A stretch of DNA of 64,000 nt, from positions 18,159,872-18,223,871 of the forward strand of contig OZ234497.1 in assembly GCA_965153455.1 (NCBI GenBank), given 5' to 3'. The notes below the pieces were generated by a model, which did no database searches, had not been told where the DNA came from, and saw only the letters and a list, made by a program, of their open reading frames with translations. This document shows positions 56,540-64,000 of the stretch, piece after piece (the stretch's first letter is position 1; each line of letters opens with the position of its first letter). This stretch comes from Sphagnum compactum (taxonomy: Eukaryota > Bryophyta > Sphagnopsida > Sphagnales). The position numbers were made by a program, and so were the translations under genes.

Positions 56540-57350
56540 TTTTTCTCCCATGATATCAATGGGGTATCACAAAAAAGAAGCAAAATACACCCCAAGTGTT
56601 TTGTAAAGTGAAATGCCCATCAGCTCCGACGGGCATTTCAAAATGAATCGCCTTGCTTTTTTGCGAAAGAAACATTCTCATGAATAAGGTGGCCTGCAAA
56701 TACACTAAAAACTTTGTGCTGGTGCTTTTACATGTAGGGTAAAGCTTGAGGCCTCAGGCTATACCAAGTGTAAAGCACCAGGCAGATTTTTAATTTTTAT
56801 TTTCTCATGATACCCAATGGATACCTTTTGCACATCACAGGAAAATATAGGAAAGCCCGCATTTCATAAACAAAATGTCCACATGAGAGAACATTACATT
56901 TTTTCATAATGAGCTCCTCGGATTTCTCTAGCGCATTTGAGAGCACGATGCAAAGTATTAGAACTTTCATGGCATTTTGAAAAATGAAACACCCATAAAA
57001 GCATGCATGGCTCTCCATTTTTTCGAAATGCCTCGCACCATTTGTTTTTGCGTGTGCTAGCTACTTGTTGGGCATCACAGGAAAATAAACTTAAAAATAA
57101 AATTCAAGTGTGATCATTACGCTCAGTAAAGCCCTTCATCACAGGCTCTATCTTCAGGACTGACTGGCTTCACCTCACGCAGGCCCTTATTTCAATAAAG
57201 CCCATGGCCTCAAGCTCTACCCTACACAACATGCTCCTTCATGGAGCCAAAATTCTATGCAGAAAGATGACCTGCAACTACACTACAAAAATCCACCCAG
57301 TGCGTCATGTAAAGTAATCTAACACACGATTTAAACCCACTAAACTTTGT
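56540..57350. repeat. Dispersed 'gatacccatTGGGTATCAC' repeat, copy 2 (compound)
   Basis: Contains 'atatcaatggggtatcac', 'gggcatttcaaaatg', 'gatacccaatggatacc', 'catcacaggaaaata' twice and 'aaatgcctcgc', in an order like 38790-38960. It also has repeated 'taaagc', 'gcctcaggct' and 'caagctctaccct' words, giving two or more overlapping units. 57315-57380 contains a 26-bp tandem word 'aacacacgatttaaaccc.ctaaactttgtt' (57319 and 57353). No gene is supported. Confidence 0.5.
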
Positions 57351-57379
57351 TTAACACATGATTTAAACCCGCTAAACTT

Positions 57380-59840
57380 TGTTGGCTCCCTGTGTAAGGG
57401 AAAGACTATGGAAGCACGTAATATTCATTCGGCCCCACATTTTGAGGAATGTTCACCTAGTGTTACTGTGGAAACTTGTCGTGAGTTCATTTTTGGAAAC
57501 TTGGTTGATTCGCTGCTTCTGGTTTGAACTTGCCACAAGGGATACAGCCACTGCTAAGGGAGAGAGCCAGTACGAATGAACCATTCTTTTTTTAAAATTG
57601 TGCCATGCACAAGCTTTTTGTTAATGTACCATAATGGGGGTCCAGTTGGTAAGCATGATGTTAGCAGATGTTGAGTTGATGTTAGTCAGAATCTCTCTTT
57701 GAGTTGTTAAAGTCAAAGAAACATGGAAGCCCATATTGTGTGGGGTGGAAGCAGGGTTTCTTTTCATATTTTTTAATTTGTAGCACCAGTGGCAAGGGCA
57801 TGGTGTGAGAGGTAGTGCCCATATGCCTTACTTGCCCCCAAAAAACAGTGTAATGCATGTGTCTAAATCCAACAACAGAAGTGAAAATTTGGCAAAGGGT
57901 TTGAATTGGTAGAGGCAACTTGTGGTTCTCACTTACATATCGTAAAGAACAAAAGCAGTCTCCAAGGTTGTAAATATGTTTAGGTTTTCAGTTTCTGGCA
58001 TACAAATTTATTATGCAGTTATGTAATTAATAATTCTAACACTTATGGGGGATTTGGACCCTAATCACAAACTTTTTCATTACAGCACAAGGTATTCGTA
58101 TAAGTCAACAAACCCTCCACCACAACAACAGGGTGTAATAATAGTAAAATGAGGCAAGGAAGTTGTTAAATGTAGTGAAATTTACACTTTTATTATTTTG
58201 AAAAATCATCATTAATTGTATTTAATGAATTCTCTACCCATCATTTCAAATTGTGTTTGTTTGTTCAAGAATTAAAATTCAATGAATCTAGAATCATTTC
58301 ACTATGTAATTAAAGTCTTTTGTCATATGCAAAGCATTTGTTAAATAGGTTTTTTTCAGGACTTTGAAATTTGAATGTGTTTTTTGTTACTCAAACCTTC
58401 ACCAAGCATTTTCAAATTTGTTATGAATTTTAATATACTTCATAAGAAGGCAACATGTATTGATCCTTTAAGGGCACATATATTGAATCCTCTTAAAGGA
58501 TGTTCATTTTAATTTTGAACATCTTTAACATTATGCCAAAGGTGACTTTCATTAATAGGACATTTTACAACTATATATTTGAGTTTCATGTTATTGCGCA
58601 CTACCATTGACGATCAATTATTTTTATTTTTTCTTCTGTTTTCATATATTTATGTCAATGTCAAATTTAGTTTCAATTAATATACTTTTCATGGACATGA
58701 AAAGACACATGTTGATTATTTTTTATATCCATGTTGGTGGATAGGAAAAAGGAGTAAGGTCAATATAAAATGGACGTGGTTATTAAGAGAGATGGGAAAT
58801 AATTATTATGAAAATTAATAGGAAAATTATGCAGTTATAAAGAAAGAAGTTATGAAATAGTTATTTTTTGAATTTTCTTTGGAATGGTCTAGAGATGACC
58901 ATATGATTGCAATGGTCATGTAGAAGTGACATACGAAACTTTTTACAAAGAACCTCATGTAAATCAAGTCCTACATCACTGGAATTAAATATAGTCATGT
59001 AGTCATGTCTTATTTGGTTGGTCATAATTATGATTATAGGACTAGGTATAATATGATTAATTTTTTTAGTTACATATGTGATTACATGATTAAGGTGAAA
59101 GCACATATCAATGGACAATTGGACTATCACAGTCATAATTTTTTAAGATTATAGATGAACTTTAAATATAAAATGATAATCCAATTTTTTTTTAATTCTA
59201 AGAAAAATCAATGGACGCTTTGGACTTTCACTTTATTAGAAAAAAATGGGTGAATGTTCACAATGCACTTTTGAAATAACAATAATATATTTGTCATGCA
59301 TACAAAATTTACATGTGGGTTCAAAATTCAATTAACGACATTTCCACTTTATCCATGTATCACAAGGAGCCATAGGCACACATGCCCTATCAATCATTTT
59401 GATGTTGTGGTGGTCTTCCAGCATCATCACAAGCACATTGGCTTGTAAACCAAAGTTACTTTCACCTTTGTGTGCCCATTTCACAAATAAATTTGCATTT
59501 GATGGCTTTGAGAAGCTTGCCCAATTTTTGTTCTACCTTCAACAATTATTTTACCATGACACTTCATGGCATGAAAGATACAATAACAAATTTCACACTC
59601 TAATGGTTCCTCCAACACCATTTTCAAGTTATGTTTTGTTAAGAATTGATATCATGGTTAATCCATCTATAAATAGTGGATTATAGATGGATTATTCAAA
59701 TTAGAAGTTCTACATCATCAATCAACACAATATGCAATTTATTTAAATTCAATAGTTGTAAATAGAGACATTGATCAATAATTTCAAAAAAAAGATTGTG
59801 AGTTCAATTTTGGGCTTACATACGTGTGTGTGAAATCAAA
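57380..59840. other. Gene-free AT-rich stretch
   Basis: No supported genes. Short open frames (57379-57579, 57682-57918 on the - strand, 59399-59686) have no known motifs. Confidence 0.35.
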
Positions 59841-59846
59841 TTCACT

Positions 59847-60358
59847 TTAGTTTTTGGTACCACCACCTAAAAGTTCATGATTCTTTTGTAGAAACTCTTT
59901 GAACCTTTCATTATATTTCCATAGTTTTGGTGTAACAAAACATTTAGAACCCATGTCTAATGATCTTTTGGAAACATCGTTGCTATCTAATGTGATTAAC
60001 ATATGCATTTCTACATTAGGCATTGTTACATTCCATTTCTTCATGATTGGAAAGCTTACCAAAGGTATGATGTGTATCTTGGTCCTCCAAGGGGGTTCCA
60101 CCATCTAAGCCCCCAATAGTTGAAATGTGCGCAACAAATTTCAACAAAACCGACAAGTTGCCAACTCATTCCACCCTTGAAAGACAATTGGGTAGTTTTC
60201 AATTTCAATGTTACATTGCCACAACCTTTTGTATTCACCCTTTTCCCTACATCCAACCACCATAGCTTTGGGCTCCTTGCTTCATTCAAGTTGCCCAAGA
60301 AAATTGGAATCTCCTTGTCATCAATTAATTGTATGAAATAATTAGGGTTCTTAAACAT
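59847..60358 (-). pseudogene. Unrecognised broken open frame
   Basis: On the - strand 60358-60056 encodes 100 residues (for example EARSPKLWWLDVGKRVNTKG and LKTTQLSFKGGMSWQLVGF) and an overlapping frame at 60104-59847 encodes 85 (SKRSLDMGSKCFVTPKLWKY, NERFKEFLQKNHELL). The second could be the continuation after a one-base shift, as together they look more protein-like than random. I do not recognise a family. It may be a transposon relic or chance. Confidence 0.25.
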
Positions 60359-60369
60359 TAGGACTCCAT

Positions 60370-61640
60370 GATGCTTTTGAATTTGAACTTTTTCTTAAAC
60401 AATATTGTGGCTTACAATACCATAAATTGTTCCCAAAGATAAACTTTGGATGCCTTTCATTTTTACACATTTTTAGTAAAAAACCTTAATGAAGCACACC
60501 CCATATTAGTAATAGTGCTACAAGTGCACAACAAAAAAAATGACAAGGAGGAAATGTTGTGCAACATGTTTATTTAATGCACAACATGCTGTTAAATTGA
60601 ACTACTCAAGTGCCATAATAATGGTTAAGTCCAAACTTTAGAATTGGATAACCAAATCAAAAGTTGAAAGAGAAGCATTACAAATCTTTGCTAATTGTGC
60701 AGATCACATCTGATCTCTAATTCCAAATCCAAATCTCACAAATGATTTGGGCTCCAACTTGTATTATGAATTGTGCAACAAAACAAGTCTTACAAGCAAT
60801 GAACATCATGATTCATAAACAACTTGCAAGTTGCAAGCTTCAAATGATAATTGATGTTCAATAGAAAAATGCCTAATGTTTATAAATTAAACACCAAGTC
60901 CCATTACCCCATTATGCCACAACCTTGGGACTTTGAAGAAGGGGGGAAACTTGCAAGTTGTGGCTTCCCTTCATGAAAGCAAAAGTTTTTGATGATGACT
61001 TTTTGAAGTACATAGATAAAGACAACAAAAGGTGCAATGGAGATTAGCGAAAACAACAACAACCTCCTCATAGTCAAGGTCAGAGATCTAGCTAAAGTGA
61101 TAGTGAAGATCAATCAAAGAGGTAAACCCTAAACCCATACTATTTCTAAACTTCAAAAAGAACTAAATTTTTGTAATAATTTGTTCAATTATGATTTTCT
61201 TCTTTAACTAGGGGTTTGCAAAGGAGCCATCCAAAGTCAACATTTGTCACCATTGCATGGAACTTGTTTTCCATATCAACTATGATTAGTAAAGAATTGG
61301 TGAAAATTCTTTGAAAAAAACTTGGCTGAAATCTGTTATGATGATAATTGGATTCTTTATTGATTTAAATTTAAGGCATTGAATTGATTTGTATTTGAAA
61401 AATTGGGTTGAAAGTCTTCAAGGCAAAAAAAAGCTTGTATTGGTTAAACAATTCTTCCTAAATCAAATAGTATTGAATGGGAAGGGTTTAATACTACACC
61501 TAGTTTTATGTTGAAGATTATTTTTTTGTGTTATGTAATTTCTTCATTTACAAGAGAATAGACATGAAAAGAAATTTTTAAATATAAAAGGTTGAAGAAT
61601 AAAAATACTATTAGGAAACCACATTATACGTAGCTCATAG
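60370..61640. other. Gene-free AT-rich stretch
   Basis: Nothing supported. 60896-60935 carries a short inverted pair AAGTCCC/GGGACTT. 61120-61135 has a short 'aaaccctaaaccc' word. Confidence 0.35.
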
Positions 61641-61649
61641 TTTGTTGAA

Positions 61650-62000
61650 AATAATAGAAATGTGTAGGGTAGGTAATGTGTTTGCGGTGGGGCATTCCTG
61701 AAACAAGCGAAATAAGAATGTACCTCACTTCTTCGAGGGTGTTAATCAACATAGGGCACCCCCTAACATAATGTTTTGTTTTAATTTTTTTCCCCTGATA
61801 CCTAGCCAAGTGTCACAAGGAAAATTAATAATAATAAAAGATAGGACATTTTGGAAAATGAAATCCCCATGTGAGTGAGCATTTTGTTTTTCAAAATGCC
61901 TCACCTGCTATGGAGGAAAAAATCCTTTGAATAAGACATCCTACAAATACTCTAAGAAATTTCAATTGGTGTTTTTGGGTTCAAAAATACTGTGTTCCAA
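61650..62000. repeat. Dispersed repeat related to 56540-57350, copy 3
   Basis: Shares 'ctgatacctagccaagtgtc', 'acaaggaaaatta', 'ggacattttggaaaatga', 'catgtgagtgag', 'tcaaaatgcctcacc' and 'acatcctacaaatac' in an order similar to 56650-57060. Diverged. No coding content. Confidence 0.4.
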
Positions 62001-62202
62001 AATATAAAGTTTTGGTGTTTGACTCCAAAGACAATTTAACAGTAACTGTGCTTTTGCAAAAATTTATTTTTTTACACGCTTTTGCTTTTTGTGTTGCTAA
62101 TCTATCTCAAAATCCTTCCAAAAAGAAACAAAAAGTTTAATGTTTTCCAATCAAAATTGACAAACACACTAGGTAATGAAATTGTGCATTCATGAGATTT
62201 CC

Positions 62203-62372
62203 CATTCTTTTACCTTAAAAGGTGTCAAAAATCGCAACCCATGATTTCATATTCCTTCCCATTCTATTACCTTAAAAGGTGTCAAAAATCGCAACCCATG
62301 ATTTCATATTCCTTCCCATTCTTTTACCTTAAAAGGTGTCAAAAATCGCAACCCATGATTTCATATTCCTTG
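62203..62372. repeat. 57-bp tandem repeat, three units
   Basis: 'ccttaaaaggtgtcaaaaat' begins at 62213, 62270 and 62327, exactly 57 bp apart, with only one or two differences among units. Each unit holds the palindrome ACCTTAAAAGGT. Because 57 is a multiple of three, an open frame repeats every 19 codons through it (62241-62426); this is an effect of the repeat and not evidence for a gene. Confidence 0.9.
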
Positions 62373-62439
62373 GCGAGGCAAGTATATCCTCAATCAAGTA
62401 AGTCCTATGTCATGCTTCCGTGGTGAGCTTGGCTGCCTG

Positions 62440-63300
62440 TTGTGGGTGTGTGGCTTTCTTTCCTTTGCAATGAATTTCCATTTGTTAAAGAATAAATAAA
62501 CATTCAAAGATCATGAGGTCTAGAAGGGGGAGGGTCATATGTAGGCGTAAGCCCTCTTAGTGTGTAAGCACAATGTCTCTCCTCTTGTATAGATGGGAGT
62601 TTCACACATATAAGGTGCCCTTCAAATATCGTAGGAAATTTTTTCTTTCTTTTTATTTTCAACATATGTACGACCACCATATACAGTGAGTTTTATACGG
62701 TTGTGACATGCAACTCACTCCTTATCACTAGTCCCAATAAAAGCTATACAAAAAGTATTCTTCAACTTCAAATTGCTTGTGAGATTCCATGTTGAATTAA
62801 ATAACTTGTACATACAACACCAAAACCTATATTGAAACCCAATTGTGTAGAAACATTAAAAATATGAACAAAACATGAAAGTACACTACAATTGCATACC
62901 TACCAAAATTCACTTATTCATAACATGGAAAAATATGAACATGCTTGGTTGCAGAATCAAACCCCAAACCGATGTGAATTGAGTTAAAATTTAATAAATT
63001 TGGGTAACACGTACTTATGATTTATACCAATTTGAGGGTGACGTCATGGAACCATCCATTAAAGCTTTCAGAAAGGCCCACCATGATATAAGGACCTTTC
63101 TTAAGCAAATTCCAAAATATTCATTATGGATGAAAATAAACATGCTTTTAAAGAGCATCAACATCCATGATCAACAAATTAATTTACATAAAATATTTTC
63201 TGAATTGGCTGGAATTCTAATACAATTATTTTTACACACTTTTGTGAACTACTATTGGTTACTAAACCCTAAACCCTAAAAAAAAAATCAACAAACGACA
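62440..63300. other. Gene-free stretch
   Basis: AT-rich. Two plant-type telomere words ('aaaccctaaaccctaaa') lie at 63264-63280, too few to be more than an interstitial trace. No gene is supported. Confidence 0.35.
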
Positions 63301-63320
63301 GTCCAATTATGGTTTTTTGG

Positions 63321-63373
63321 CAAATTATCACCACTTGGCGACAAAATTTTTTTTGCCAAGTGGTGATAATTTG
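63321..63373. repeat. Perfect 19-bp inverted repeat (hairpin)
   Basis: CAAATTATCACCACTTGGC (63321-63339) is exactly complementary to 63355-63373, with a 15-base spacer that is mostly T. It could be the paired ends of a tiny fold-back element or a relic of a terminal inverted repeat. A T-run follows the stem, but with no promoter or transcript evidence a terminator role is not claimed. Confidence 0.8.
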
Positions 63374-63519
63374 GTAAATTATCAAAGATACAAAGGATTC
63401 ATACAAAGGACTTTTGTGAAAAAAAAACACTAAAGTTATCAGATTTCAAGGCAAAAAAATTCTGAAATTGTGATATTTAGACAGTAGGTTCCAGCTGGTT
63501 GCCATAGCACACATATGTA

Positions 63520-64000
63520 AGAAGCAGCCTTCATTGTTGACATGTATGTTCTCAAATGTGGTGTCATAGAGCTTGATGTTTGGAGAGTGTTCAATGAGAT
63601 GAGCACACAACACCACAAATATGATCTATTTTGTTGGAATGCCGTGGTATTTGCACAAGTAAATTGGCGAGAGAAGGCATTGGAACTATCTCAAGAATTG
63701 CAGCTGGAAGAAGGTCATGTGCAGCGGCCAGATACTGTCACTTTCTTGGACTTCCTGAATGCTTTGTGTGCCAACATATGTATCAAGGTGTCAAGCATGT
63801 TATCCCTGAACAGATGATTCAAAGTGGTCACAAGTCTGGTGGATTTGTGGGCAACTGTAGCCTTCTTGACATGTATCTCAAATGTGCAGGAATACATAAT
63901 GCTTGGGGAGTGTTCTATAAAATGGCCCTTACTCAATGTTATCTCTTGGACTACTATGATGTTGGGACATGTGAAAAATTTGGCCAACAACAGAAGGAAT
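63520..64000 (+). pseudogene. PPR protein gene fragment, frameshifted, runs off the window
   Basis: The first frame reads AAFIVDMYVLKCG from about 63526, then VWRVFNEMSTQ, DLFCWNAVVFAQVNWREKAL and PDTVTFLDFLNALC to about 63775, the order of one pentatricopeptide repeat pair (MY.KCG, VF..M, WN..., P...TF...L.AC). After a one-base shift near 63785 another frame continues as VKHVIPEQMIQSG, FVGNCSLLDMYLKC and NAWGVFYKMAL to the window end. A stop (TAA) lies just before 63526. PPR proteins bind organellar RNA, each repeat reading one base. The spacing matches the PLS class, but shifts and stops mark a pseudogene. The C-terminal part lies outside the window. Confidence 0.75.

Noticed and set aside
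62203-62372. CRISPR-like array
   Set aside because: Units are head-to-tail without variable spacers, and this is a eukaryotic nuclear sequence.
62241-62426. Open frame through the 57-bp repeat as a repeat protein
   Set aside because: It exists only because the unit length is divisible by three; composition and context show no gene.
63264-63280. Telomere-type CCCTAAA words
   Set aside because: Only two to three units, common by chance in AT-rich plant DNA; not a telomere or a clear fusion site.

Overview
This is a stretch of land-plant nuclear DNA. It is AT-rich, packed with decayed transposable elements, and its genes are few, intron-containing and spliced at GT-AG sites (one GC-AG). No rRNA gene, functional tRNA gene, CRISPR array or bacterial operon was seen. 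The style of the PPR remnant at the right end, the mix of decayed elements and the large spacers suggest a fern or another large-genome seedless plant. That taxonomic guess is weak and cannot be settled from the window.

Three genes look intact. Two are tandem paralogues of a plant 2-oxoglutarate/Fe(II)-dependent dioxygenase (31475-33331 and 44309-46130, + strand). Each has four exons of identical length and encodes 362 residues. The third is a glucose-6-phosphate isomerase on the - strand (55446-47015), for which I traced 27 exons with continuous phase. It is of the cytosolic (PGIC) type in its catalytic part, yet four extra 5' exons add about 144 residues rich in Ala and Ser that look like an organelle-targeting extension.

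Layout. 1-5300: no gene, but a 125-bp tandem repeat, a ~133-bp tandem repeat array and a tRNA-like (SINE-type) patch. 5321-6880: a decayed gene with a RING-like zinc-finger end. 7190-8640: hAT-like repeat, copy A. 12.5-22.4 kb: a decayed Ty3/gypsy-type retroelement (gag, protease, RT, RNase H, integrase). It is split by a gene fragment of an alpha/beta hydrolase, by two MITE-like insertions, and by a 1.9-kb CACTA element that interrupts the integrase and has a clear 3-bp target duplication. 23.5-26.8 kb: a decayed non-LTR-type reverse transcriptase. 27-31.2 kb: transposon-like repeats, including ~590-bp tandem units just upstream of the first dioxygenase. 33.3-44.3 kb: repeats between the paralogues, including a second and third copy of the hAT-like repeat and a young, well-preserved 358-bp Mutator-like element with 9-bp target duplications. 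46.1-56 kb: the isomerase gene and its GC- and CpG-rich promoter. 56-64 kb: repeats, then a frameshifted PPR gene fragment that runs off the end.

The most informative items are the isomerase with a possible targeting extension and a possible alternative internal start; the Mutator-like element carrying a FAR1-like DNA-binding fragment; the CACTA element nested in the integrase; and the intron-bearing hydrolase fragment sitting between gag and protease. I did not find a convincing wholly new biological system.
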